NCBI GenBank assembly: GCA_012719315.1
Contig: JAAYAP010000023.1
Span: forward strand, 1-20,771
Source of the DNA: Methanobacteriota archaeon
GTDB taxonomy: Archaea > Thermoplasmatota > Thermoplasmata > Methanomassiliicoccales > Methanomethylophilaceae
Length of the DNA: 20,771 nucleotides
Reading direction: 5' to 3'
Within the stretch, counting starts at the first letter, position 1, and every line of letters starts with the position of its first letter. The translations under genes and the position numbers were made by a program. Under the pieces are notes generated by a model. It did not search any database, had not been told where the DNA came from, and saw nothing but the letters and a program-made list of their open reading frames with translations. This document shows, one piece after another, positions 14,866 through 20,771 of this stretch.

Positions 14866-15414
14866 ATGATGGATATCCTCATTCTCAGCGGCGGCGGGAG
14901 CTCCGACGGGACGACGGCAGGGCTGGCGGAGATGGCCGCTGCCGGATTCCGTGCCGAGGGAGCCGACGTCGGGATCGTCGACCTCGCGGCCTGCGACATC
15001 GGCTACTGCACCGGCTGCAACGAGTGCCGGGACACCGGGCGCTGCCGGATGAGGGACGACATGGACGTCCTGATCCCGAGATCGGCCGCATGCGATGTGC
15101 TGGTGATCGCCACGCCCGTGAGGTTCAACGGCTCCTCGTCGGTGACCAAGCGCTTCGTCGAACGTTTCCAGCCGTACTGGTTCGCCGAGCATGCGGAGCA
15201 TCCCGGGACGATGACCGCGATCGTCTGCGGCGGTTCTGCCAATCCCAACTTCAAGAACGTGGTCAGCGAGTTCAAGGCCCTGCGCTCGATCCTCGGCCGC
15301 CGCTGGTCGGAGGAGCTGAGGATCGCCGCGACCGACGACAACGGCCTCGAGGCATACAGGGACGCCTGCACGTCCTGGGCGCGGGACACCGTCCGCCGAC
15401 ACGGAGGTCAGTGA
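14866..15414 (+). CDS. Iron-sulfur flavoprotein (Isf-like), NADPH-dependent FMN reductase fold
   Basis: The 182-residue protein has a flavodoxin-like start (MDILILSGGGSSDGTTAGLAEMAAAGF) with the phosphate loop for FMN. It then has a compact cysteine motif, C48-x2-C51-x2-C54-x5-C60. That spacing is the one that binds a 4Fe-4S cluster in the iron-sulfur flavoprotein Isf of methanogens, which passes electrons from ferredoxin and has been linked to reduction of O2 and peroxide. IATPVRFNGSSSVTKRFVERF corresponds to the second FMN-binding loop. The start is the first of two adjacent ATGs, 19 bases after the TATA element. The 3' end overlaps the convergent gene by seven bases. Partner and substrate cannot be read from the sequence. 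Confidence 0.8.
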   Translation: MMDILILSGGGSSDGTTAGLAEMAAAGFRAEGADVGIVDLAACDIGYCTGCNECRDTGRCRMRDDMDVLIPRSAACDVLVIATPVRFNGSSSVTKRFVERFQPYWFAEHAEHPGTMTAIVCGGSANPNFKNVVSEFKALRSILGRRWSEELRIAATDDNGLEAYRDACTSWARDTVRRHGGQ

Positions 15415-16022
15415 TCGACGATGACATCGTCGAAACCCAGGTCCTCGAGCCCGGGCACGTGCTTCCTGACGTAAGGCACCGTCCCCGGATGCCTGGAGGC
15501 GATGTACTTCCAATCATCGATGCCGAGCGAGTCGTCCGTGTCGAAGACGATGACGGCGGCGAAGCCGATGTCCTCCATCAGGCCGATCGTGCCGTACAGC
15601 CCTTTGCGTCCGCCGACGGACAGCACCTCCCCCTTCTCGACGAAGAGCACCGGCACGCAGCTGTCGGAGAGCGCGTGCCCCTGCACCAGCACCTCGTCGG
15701 ATTCGACGTTGTGGTAAGGGATCAGCAGCCGCTCCCCGTTGGAGAGGAAGCCGTCGAAGACGTCGTCCTCGTTCTGCACGTGCGTCATGTACCAGATATC
15801 CGACCCCGGTATCCTGATCCTGTGGGTGCTCTGATCCATGTTCCGCCGCTGCATCCCGCGCACGTCGACGACGACCGCCGTACCGCGTTCGCGCGCGTCC
15901 CTGCGGACCGCGTCCTTCAGCGGCACGAGGCCGCCGGTCAGGTACGGCACGCCGTCCCTCAGCTCCGCCGGGCCGGTCATCATGACGCCCTTGCTGGACC
16001 TGACGTAGTACGCATCAATCAT
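15408..16022 (-). CDS. Protein of unknown function (possibly TIM-barrel-like)
   Basis: I do not recognise this 204-residue protein. It has no signal peptide or membrane segment and no obvious cofactor motif. It alternates hydrophobic strands (TAVVVDV, RLLIPY, VPVLFVEKG, AAVIVFDT, DDVIVDH) with charged helices. This could be a half-sized or HisA-like alpha/beta barrel, which is a guess. Conserved-looking spots are VDVRGMQRRNMDQSTHRI, IPGSDIWYMTHVQNEDDV and EVLSVGGRKGLYGTIGLM. The ATG at 16022 lies 26 bases from a TATA-like CAATAAATC, suggesting a leaderless message. It ends in a seven-base convergent overlap with the flavoprotein gene. Codon and base use match the neighbours, and the frame is open throughout, so it is a real gene. 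Confidence 0.75.
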   Translation of the reverse strand: MIDAYYVRSSKGVMMTGPAELRDGVPYLTGGLVPLKDAVRRDARERGTAVVVDVRGMQRRNMDQSTHRIRIPGSDIWYMTHVQNEDDVFDGFLSNGERLLIPYHNVESDEVLVQGHALSDSCVPVLFVEKGEVLSVGGRKGLYGTIGLMEDIGFAAVIVFDTDDSLGIDDWKYIASRHPGTVPYVRKHVPGLEDLGFDDVIVDH

Positions 16023-16048
16023 CGTGATGCGGATACCCGCTGCCCCGA

Positions 16049-16057
16049 TTTATTGAT
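16049..16057 (-). promoter_or_regulatory. TATA-like element of the unknown gene
   Basis: The minus strand reads AATAAATCG within CAATCAATAAATC, about 26 bases before the ATG at 16022. The distance suits leaderless initiation. Confidence 0.5.
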
Positions 16058-16092
16058 TGCCCCGTCCGTCGGCGAGGCCCGCTTCCGACATC

Positions 16093-16102
16093 ATTAATTA
16101 AT
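16093..16102 (+). promoter_or_regulatory. TATA-like element of the desulfoferrodoxin gene
   Basis: ATTAATTAAT ends 33 bases before the ATG at 16136. This gives a leader of about ten bases that includes the GGTGA Shine-Dalgarno at 16123-16127. Confidence 0.5.
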
Positions 16103-16135
16103 CAGCGCGTCGATACTGCGCCGGTGAATCACACA

Positions 16136-16510
16136 ATGGCCAAGAAGAAATTGTACAAATGCAAGATCTGCAAGAAGGTCGTCGAGATGGTCTATCCCAT
16201 GAGCCCGCCCACCGTATGCTGCAACGAGCCGATGAGCGAGCTGGTGCCCAAGACGCAGGACGGGGTCGAGAAGCACGTCCCTTACATCGAGAGGAAGGAC
16301 GACGGCGTGCTCGTCAAGGTCGGCAGGGACGAGAAGCACCCGATGAACAAGGACCACTACATCGTGTACATCGAGATCCTGGCGGACGGGGTGCTGATGA
16401 GGCAGTACCTCGATCCCGACGGCGAGCCCGAGGCGTTCTTCAAGACCGACGCCAAGGACATCGTGGCCTGGGAATTCTGCAACATCCACGATCTCTGGAC
16501 CTCCGGATGA
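16136..16510 (+). CDS. dfx: Desulfoferrodoxin (two-iron superoxide reductase)
   Basis: The 124-residue protein reduces superoxide to hydrogen peroxide without making O2, an oxygen defence of anaerobes. The N-terminal desulforedoxin-like centre has C9, C12 and the adjacent pair C28-C29, making it a class I (2Fe) protein. The active-site iron ligands are visible: H47 in EKHVP, H68 in HPM, H74 in HYI, C115 and H118 in CNIHDLW. Glu45 and Lys46, which assist catalysis, are also present. Length and ligand positions are almost those of the classical enzyme. The ATG at 16136 is preferred over an in-frame GTG at 16124 because GGTGA at 16123-16127 is correctly spaced for it. An inverted repeat GTCGGG/CCCGAC (16515-16542) follows the stop. 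Confidence 0.94.
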   Translation: MAKKKLYKCKICKKVVEMVYPMSPPTVCCNEPMSELVPKTQDGVEKHVPYIERKDDGVLVKVGRDEKHPMNKDHYIVYIEILADGVLMRQYLDPDGEPEAFFKTDAKDIVAWEFCNIHDLWTSG

Positions 16511-16514
16511 ACCT

Positions 16515-16542
16515 GTCGGGGAGACCCGGCAGGACGCCCGAC
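16515..16542 (+). terminator. Possible 3' hairpin after desulfoferrodoxin
   Basis: GTCGGG at 16515-16520 and CCCGAC at 16537-16542 form a six-base stem with a 16-base loop. It is followed by an AT-rich run with TTTT at about 16548. The loop is long, so this is weak support for a transcript end. Confidence 0.3.
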
Positions 16543-16636
16543 AAACATTTTACCATATAATCAGCTCACATCCAAAGCAGAGGGCCCCGTCCGGCGATCC
16601 CGCCCGGCGGGCATCCTCCTTCCATCGGTGACCGCA

Positions 16637-17164
16637 ATGTCGAAACAGAGAAACCCCGCCGGAACAGGCAACGGAAAGTACGAACCCAAGGCGACCGTCA
16701 GACACGAGAAGATCGCCAAATCCAAGAAGACGAGGCTGCAGGAATCGAAGCAGAAGCTCATCGACGACAAGCACTTCGCCAAGAAGGAGGAGGCACGGCG
16801 CCGCAAGGAGATCAGGGAGCTCCCCCGGGACGAGCGGGGACCCGCGACGGAGCGGTTGAAGGCGGACATCAGGAAACGGAAGGAGGCGCAGGCGGAGGCC
16901 GAGGCCAGGTACTGGGAGGAGGTCGAGGCCCACAAGGGCAAGCCGGCCGAGATCAGATTGCCGAAGCTCGGTGCGCTCGCGAAGAAGACTGCCGAAGCGC
17001 CGTCCTCCGCGGACATCCCCGCGGAAGCGGAAGAGGACACGGCGGCCGGGGGGATCGGAGAGGCGGACACCCCCGACGAAGCGGAGGATGCCGCCGATCC
17101 TTCGGAGGACGGGCCGTCCGCTGTCGAGGCGGAGTCTCCGGCCGACGACGATCCGCAGGACTGA
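16637..17164 (+). CDS. Highly charged protein: basic coiled-coil N-half, acidic C-half
   Basis: I do not recognise this 175-residue protein. Residues 1 to about 105 are lysine- and arginine-rich with long helical, coiled-coil-like runs (HEKIAKSKKTRLQESKQ; KRKEAQAEAEARYWEEVE). Residues from about 120 on are Ala/Asp/Glu/Pro/Ser-rich and strongly acidic, with no hydrophobic core, so probably disordered. There is no signal peptide, membrane helix or cysteine. The layout recalls nucleic-acid- or ribosome-associated proteins with an acidic tail, but this is speculation. The ATG at 16637 has GGTGA six bases upstream; an in-frame GTG at 16628 is inside that signal. A TATA-like run ATAT at about 16554 implies a leader of around 50 bases containing a GC-rich hairpin (CCCGCC...GGCGGG type). 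Confidence 0.65.
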   Translation: MSKQRNPAGTGNGKYEPKATVRHEKIAKSKKTRLQESKQKLIDDKHFAKKEEARRRKEIRELPRDERGPATERLKADIRKRKEAQAEAEARYWEEVEAHKGKPAEIRLPKLGALAKKTAEAPSSADIPAEAEEDTAAGGIGEADTPDEAEDAADPSEDGPSAVEAESPADDDPQD

Positions 17165-17208
17165 CAGGGTCCGCATGCGGCGGCCGGAGCCGGACAACCT
17201 CTAAAACG

Positions 17209-17216
17209 ATATATAC
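17209..17216 (+). promoter_or_regulatory. TATA box of the large surface-protein gene
   Basis: ATATATAC ends 23 bases before the GTG at 17240, which could therefore be a leaderless start. If translation instead begins at the TTG at 17279, the leader would be about 40 bases and would carry GAGGAGGG at 17269-17276. Confidence 0.6.
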
Positions 17217-17239
17217 ACCCAAGTCGTGCCAGGCATCCA

Positions 17240-19855
17240 GTGCGCCCGGCCTCCCGCCGGCACGCGGCGAGGAGGGTGTTGATCATCGACAGGAGATTAT
17301 CGGCTGTCTTGCTGGCAACGGTTGCGACGCTTTCCGTCGCGGGCGGGATATACCTCATCCTCGACGAGGGCTCCGACGGCCTCTACCATGTTATGTACTC
17401 CCATGACGGGCAGACGATCAAAGAGGCTTCCGCGGGAGGCCTCGTCTGCTTATGGGATCCCGATCCCGCGTATTTCACCGACCGCACCTTCTTCGGATGG
17501 ATCGCCGCGGAGCTGTCCGGCGACCTGTTGCGCCCGGGCGAGCAGGTGCGGGTCACCGGGGACCTATCCTTGTGCACAGCGACCGTCGACGGGAACATCG
17601 TCTTCCTGCCGGGCAACGGCGTGGGCTTCGATACCGCACGGATCCCCGCGGACGGGAGGATCGTCGCCGACTTCAGGTACATCGACGGCGATATCGGGTA
17701 TGTGACGGTGTCCGCAGGCACGTTGGCACTGACGGGGCCGTCGCAGGCCTCCCTGTCGATCCTGTTCGCCGACGGGACCGTGCTGGAGTTCGACGGGCGG
17801 ACCGTGGCGGACATGCGGGATATCTCCGCGGGCAGAGCCGTCGACATCGGATTCGAATGGTCGGAGGACGGCCTCGACCTGACGATCGCATCGGGTTCCG
17901 TACGGCTGACGGAGATCTCCGGGGAGATTTCGGCGATCCTGCCTCTGGACGCACGGAACGCGTCGGCGGTCAAGGCGTTCAGCCCGTCGGACGGCAGGGG
18001 ACACGAGTTCGAAGCCTCCGTGCGCGGCGACACGGTCTTCCTGAGCACGGACGAACCGGGATACAGGTTCGCCGTCCTCTTCGGAGTGGAGGTGCGCGAT
18101 GACCGGGGCGCGCTCATGGCCGAGGATTCGGAGCACTACCCGACACTCGTCTCGGACTCGGAGGATTACGAGGCCTGGGGCATGTTCGCGGCAGGAGACG
18201 AGTTCATCGTCACCGGATCCGGGTACAGGTTCGGGGCGACGGGCACCGATTGCAGGGACGGGGTCCACAAGGTCGCCGGCCGGGGCACGGTGGTCCTGTC
18301 GGCGCAGCCGGGCAGCTACATGCACAGGGTGATCCTGCCTTCGGAGCAGATCGGGTACACGCTGACCGCCGACGTGCTCGAAGTGCCCGACGGCGGAAGA
18401 TGCACGATCAAATACAGTCTGATCCCGGGATACGCCGACGGGGAGAAGGTCATCAGGGTGAACGGCAAGATCGTGGAGTTGGACGGATTCAACAGGCTGA
18501 TCCTGGACGACGTGAGGTCGGACCGGGTGATCACGGTGTCCGGGGTCCAGGATGGCAGGACGTACCAGGTGATCCTGCCCGGCGAGACGGAAGGGTACAT
18601 CGTCCAATCCACGAAAACCGGCGTCAACCACGGCAGCTCGTACACGCTGACCTTCTCGCTGCTGCCCGATTACGAGAAGGGCCCGGGATTCGGGCTGCGC
18701 ATCAACGGCGAGGAGCAGACCCTCGTATCGGACTCGGTGACCGTGGAGGATGTGACCTCGAAACAGGAAGTGACCGTGACCGGGGTGAGGCTGATCACCT
18801 ACAACATCTCCTCGGGCAACAACGTCGTCCTGAAAGTGGGCGGATACGTCGTCGACCGGGCGACCTGCAGGGACGTGATCGAGTTAGACATCGCCGACGG
18901 GTACGAAATGCCGGCCGATTACAACGCGACGCTGCCGGTGACGATCCATACCGAAGGCACGGGATACACCGTGTCCGGGGATTCCGACTTCCCGGGGATA
19001 TCCAAACTGATTGTTGGCAAGAATATCATAGTTAATTCAACTGTAGAAGGAAACCATATTTTTGTGTCTTCATCAGGATTAATCAATATATATCCAGCAA
19101 TCGGATATGAATTACCTGACACATATGCTAATGATTATTCGTCATTAGGGGGTGTGACCGCATCCAGTCAGGGATTTTATTTCACATCAGATATTTCTTT
19201 AATCTCAATATTCAAAGTTGATTATCTTGGATTCAATGGATCTGTATATGATACAGTATGCGTCTCTGATGGAAATTATATAAAAACTCCAGAAAAAGAT
19301 CCAATAAAGAGCGCGTACACATTCAATGGGTGGGAGATAAACGATGGATTAAAGGTTTATGAGGACAAAATTGTAAACTCAACATGGGTTGCAAATCAAT
19401 ATCCTGTCTCATTTGGACCGAATTTAACAATTACAATATTTGGTCCGTCTTACGACACGCAAGTAATTCATACAGGTACGAGCGAGGTCACTATCGCTAT
19501 TTATGCTGATCAAAAAATAGAATTGAAGTATGGAGATATAATTTTAACGCATCTCAACTATACTTCGGTATTTAACGCGTACTACGCCCAATATTATTAC
19601 ACCATAACAGGTCCAAATGTTATATTTCCTGGCATTTCAGAGATCGTATATCATAGTGCCATCAATGAATCAACGTATTCAGAGTTTGCAGTATATCACA
19701 AAACACATAATCTCAGTGAAGTTCCAGTCTGTAGTTCAGAAAGTAGTGTGTTTGTGGGATGGGCATTAAAAGATGATCCCGATTCACAGGTAGATAGAAT
19801 CAAATATGTCGATTCTCTGAAATATGAATTGATAGAACTGTGGTTCACCTCTTAA
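17240..19855 (+). CDS. Large exported surface protein with beta-repeats; mosaic 3' third
   Basis: The 871-residue protein has an arginine-rich N-terminus and one hydrophobic helix (LSAVLLATVATLSVAGGIYLIL, about 20-41) that acts as signal or membrane anchor. The rest is predicted extracellular. Two tandem beta-rich units lie at about 365-444 and 445-525, each with LP(S/G)E..GY at the start, a S.IPGY/SLLPDY turn, a (V/I)NG(K/E) turn and a closing V(S/T)GV. Near 657-725, YTFNGWEINDG followed by STWVANQYPV resembles a Listeria-Bacteroides (InlB B-type) repeat, and a second related unit ends in ELWFTS. There is no C-terminal membrane helix. From about base 19005 (residue 588) the DNA turns abruptly AT-rich while the frame stays open. 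The start may be GTG 17240 (leaderless) or TTG 17279 after GAGGAGGG. A role in adhesion is likely but unproven. Confidence 0.75.
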   Translation: MRPASRRHAARRVLIIDRRLSAVLLATVATLSVAGGIYLILDEGSDGLYHVMYSHDGQTIKEASAGGLVCLWDPDPAYFTDRTFFGWIAAELSGDLLRPGEQVRVTGDLSLCTATVDGNIVFLPGNGVGFDTARIPADGRIVADFRYIDGDIGYVTVSAGTLALTGPSQASLSILFADGTVLEFDGRTVADMRDISAGRAVDIGFEWSEDGLDLTIASGSVRLTEISGEISAILPLDARNASAVKAFSPSDGRGHEFEASVRGDTVFLSTDEPGYRFAVLFGVEVRDDRGALMAEDSEHYPTLVSDSEDYEAWGMFAAGDEFIVTGSGYRFGATGTDCRDGVHKVAGRGTVVLSAQPGSYMHRVILPSEQIGYTLTADVLEVPDGGRCTIKYSLIPGYADGEKVIRVNGKIVELDGFNRLILDDVRSDRVITVSGVQDGRTYQVILPGETEGYIVQSTKTGVNHGSSYTLTFSLLPDYEKGPGFGLRINGEEQTLVSDSVTVEDVTSKQEVTVTGVRLITYNISSGNNVVLKVGGYVVDRATCRDVIELDIADGYEMPADYNATLPVTIHTEGTGYTVSGDSDFPGISKLIVGKNIIVNSTVEGNHIFVSSSGLINIYPAIGYELPDTYANDYSSLGGVTASSQGFYFTSDISLISIFKVDYLGFNGSVYDTVCVSDGNYIKTPEKDPIKSAYTFNGWEINDGLKVYEDKIVNSTWVANQYPVSFGPNLTITIFGPSYDTQVIHTGTSEVTIAIYADQKIELKYGDIILTHLNYTSVFNAYYAQYYYTITGPNVIFPGISEIVYHSAINESTYSEFAVYHKTHNLSEVPVCSSESSVFVGWALKDDPDSQVDRIKYVDSLKYELIELWFTS
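19005..19855 (+). other. AT-rich segment inside the surface-protein gene
   Basis: A hand count of single 60-base lines gives 40 G+C at 18001-18060 but 18 at 19021-19080 and 21 at 19321-19380. The switch falls within about 20 bases near 19005 and the low-GC state lasts to the stop codon. The AT-rich character continues in milder form through the leader to about 20060. This suggests the coding segment was replaced or added by recombination with foreign or differently evolving DNA. Confidence 0.75.
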
Positions 19856-19865
19856 ATCCCCAATC

Positions 19866-19875
19866 TTTATATAAT
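19866..19875 (+). promoter_or_regulatory. TATA box of the leuA-like operon
   Basis: TTTATATAAT is a strong archaeal TATA box. Initiation is expected near 19896. The message would then begin about 18 bases before the first leader ORF at 19914 and include its GAGG Shine-Dalgarno at 19904-19907. Confidence 0.7.
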
Positions 19876-19913
19876 GTCTAATTAATGGACATACACCGTC
19901 AGAGAGGATTGAA

Positions 19914-19955
19914 ATGATCTTCGACACAACCGCTGGAATCCTACTTCTTCAGTAA
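19914..19955 (+). CDS. Leader peptide 1, Ile/Leu-rich (MIFDTTAGILLLQ)
   Basis: This 13-codon ORF is too short for ordinary gene finding. GAGG at 19904-19907 lies six bases before its ATG, and the TATA box at 19866 predicts a message starting just upstream, so it would be the first ORF translated. It encodes MIFDTTAGILLLQ, with Ile-Leu-Leu-Leu before the penultimate position. The leucine codons are CTA, CTT and CTT, unlike the CTG/CTC favoured in nearby GC-rich genes. Its TAA stop shares one base with the next ATG (TAATG). Its position before a 2-isopropylmalate synthase-family gene suggests it senses charged tRNA for Leu and Ile. The function is inferred; the ORF and signals are seen. Confidence 0.65.
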   Translation: MIFDTTAGILLLQ

Positions 19956-19993
19956 TGGTAGTGGTAGCAATGACGGTTTGGGTGGTTTTATGA
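19955..19993 (+). CDS. Leader peptide 2, Val-rich (MVVVAMTVWVVL)
   Basis: The second leader ORF has 12 codons, six of them valine (GTA, GTG, GTA, GTT, GTG, GTT) plus a terminal leucine TTA. It begins on the last base of the previous stop (TAATG) and ends in TGA overlapping the ATG of the main gene (ATGA). Ribosomes could pass from leader 1 to leader 2 to the synthase by termination-reinitiation. It has no good Shine-Dalgarno of its own, consistent with coupling. Its 3' half forms the 5' arm of the hairpin around the main start codon. With leader 1, all three branched-chain amino acids are represented: 2 Ile, 4 Leu and 6 Val among 25 residues. Confidence 0.62.
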   Translation: MVVVAMTVWVVL

Positions 19994-20007
19994 AAACGCG
20001 ACAAACC
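19975..20007 (+). promoter_or_regulatory. Imperfect hairpin with the leuA start codon in its loop
   Basis: GGTTTG (19975-19980) pairs with CAAACC (20002-20007), and inside it GTTTT (19985-19989) pairs with AAAAC (19993-19997). The ATG at 19990-19992 is the three-base loop. A 4x4 internal loop separates the stems. The SD-like GGTG at 19981-19984 lies in that internal loop. Translation of leader 2 would open the 5' arm. The stem is AU-rich and modest in strength. Confidence 0.5.
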
Positions 20008-20771
20008 AGTGAAAGCGCTAAGAAATTGGAAGACATGCTCGCTATAAGTCCGTACAATCAGCTTGCGCTCTCCGGTGTGGGCCCAATAACGGACGTGAAG
20101 ATCTTCGACACCACGCTGAGGGACGGTGAGCAGGCACCCGGCATCGCGCTGAGCCAAGAGGACAAGATACGCATAGCGATGGCACTCGACGACCTCGGCG
20201 TCGACATGATGGAAGTCGGCTTCGCCGCTTCCGGGGAGATCGAGAAGGAGACGATACGGATGATCAACGATCTGAACCTGGACGCGACCGTGTCGAGCCT
20301 GGCCCGTTGCGTGCGTTCGGATATAGACGCGGTCATCGACACCGGCGTCGATTATGTGCACACCTTCATCGCCACTTCGGAGCTGCATATGAAGCACAAG
20401 CTGAAGATGGAGCCCGATGCGGTCAAGGCCAGGGCGGTCGACACCGTCGAGTACGCCAGAGAGCACGGGCTGGAGGTGCAGTTCTCCTGCGAGGATGCGA
20501 CCCGGTCCGATCTGGAGTTCATGAAATCCGTCTGCATGGCGGTCGAGGATGCCGGAGCCTCCGCCATCAACATCCCGGACACGGTCGGCGTGATCATACC
20601 GCCCGCCATAAGGTACCTGGTGTCCGAGATCAAGGACGCTGTGGGGATCCCGATCTCGGTGCACTGCCACAACGACATGGGCCTGGCTGTGGCGAACACG
20701 ATCGCCGCGGTCGAGTCGGGGGCGACGATCTGCCACGTGTGCATGAACGGCATCGGCGAGCGGGCGGGCAA
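19990..20771 (+). CDS. leuA: 2-Isopropylmalate synthase-family enzyme (LeuA-like), 3' end outside window
   Basis: The frame is open from the ATG at 19990 to the window end (260 codons seen). The enzyme family condenses acetyl-CoA with a 2-oxo acid; LeuA uses 2-oxoisovalerate in the first committed step to leucine. The metal/substrate motif IFDTTLRDGEQAPG is at about 38-51. VHTFIATSELHMKHKLKM resembles LeuA more than homocitrate or citramalate synthases. FSCEDATRSD, INIPDTVG, the metal ligands HCHND and the signature NGIGERAG follow. Citramalate synthase (CimA) is the main alternative, since the C-terminal regulatory domain is not in view. An unusual tail of about 36 residues (MKTRQTSESAKKLEDM...) precedes the barrel; an ATG at 20035 could be an internal start. 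The gene starts in an ATGA overlap with leader peptide 2 and is probably controlled by branched-chain amino acid supply. Confidence 0.85.
   Translation, partial: MKTRQTSESAKKLEDMLAISPYNQLALSGVGPITDVKIFDTTLRDGEQAPGIALSQEDKIRIAMALDDLGVDMMEVGFAASGEIEKETIRMINDLNLDATVSSLARCVRSDIDAVIDTGVDYVHTFIATSELHMKHKLKMEPDAVKARAVDTVEYAREHGLEVQFSCEDATRSDLEFMKSVCMAVEDAGASAINIPDTVGVIIPPAIRYLVSEIKDAVGIPISVHCHNDMGLAVANTIAAVESGATICHVCMNGIGERAG

Noticed and set aside
19885..19917. A third tiny ORF, MDIHRQRGLK, ending in an ATGA overlap with leader peptide 1.
   Set aside because: Its ATG lies only about ten bases after the TATA box, upstream of the expected transcription start near 19896, and it has no Shine-Dalgarno and only one branched-chain-type residue of each of Ile and Leu. 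Probably not in the message, though 5' mapping would settle it.
19918..19989. Open extension of the leuA-like frame upstream of ATG 19990, which could encode a longer N-terminus.
   Set aside because: It contains no ATG or GTG; only CTG 19933 and TTG 19978 could start it, without good ribosome-binding sites. The extra residues (Ser/Gly/Asn-rich) do not resemble the family.
1..20771. CRISPR arrays, tRNA or rRNA genes, insertion sequences, integrase or defence genes.
   Set aside because: No regularly spaced repeats, clover-leaf sequences, terminal inverted repeats or transposase/nuclease motifs were noticed on reading. I did not run a structural RNA search.

Overview
The window is archaeal. It carries sn-glycerol-1-phosphate dehydrogenase (the archaeal lipid enzyme), membrane-anchored LonB, Hel308, a KEOPS Cgi121 subunit, archaeal-type NMN adenylyltransferase and a UPF0179 protein. 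Genes are preceded by TATA boxes, often only 20-35 bases from the start codon, so many messages look leaderless or short-leadered. The DNA is GC-rich. Desulfoferrodoxin, an Isf-like Fe-S flavoprotein and several cell-surface proteins suggest an anaerobic, possibly gut-associated euryarchaeon. A member of Methanomassiliicoccales/Thermoplasmata is my best guess; this is inference from gene content and style, not a database match.

Layout. 1-147: end of a Zn-ribbon/OB-fold (DUF35-like) gene with a hairpin after it. 347-1156: a decayed BspA-type leucine-rich surface protein with an in-frame TAA just after its signal peptide. 1080-2619 (minus): Cgi121 and a bifunctional phosphoglucose/phosphomannose isomerase. 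2810-4967 (plus): thrB-thrC, the last two steps of threonine synthesis. 4970-7210 (minus): Hel308. 7312-8385: a surface protein with a transglutaminase-like domain that has lost catalytic Cys and His. 8414-10519: LonB. 10637-12335: overlapping genes for NMN adenylyltransferase, an NMN-amidase-type CinA protein and a ThiF/MoeB-like E1. 12400-13302: purC. 13304-14803 (minus): egsA followed by a UPF0179 gene. 14866-15414: Isf-like flavoprotein. 15408-16022 (minus): unknown protein. 16136-16510: desulfoferrodoxin. 16637-17164: charged unknown protein. 17240-19855: large surface protein whose last third is abruptly AT-rich. 19866-20771: a regulated 2-isopropylmalate synthase-family gene, cut by the window end.

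The most notable element is the leader of the last gene. Between its TATA box and start codon lie two tiny ORFs, MIFDTTAGILLLQ and MVVVAMTVWVVL. They are chained by stop/start overlaps (TAATG, then ATGA) into the leuA-like gene. Together they hold 2 Ile, 4 Leu and 6 Val in 25 residues, the branched-chain amino acids of that pathway. The main start codon sits in the loop of an imperfect hairpin whose 5' arm is the end of the second ORF. This looks like a translation-coupled branched-chain amino acid sensor in an archaeon.

No tRNA, rRNA, CRISPR array or insertion sequence was recognised. No gene-free stretch exceeds 300 bases.
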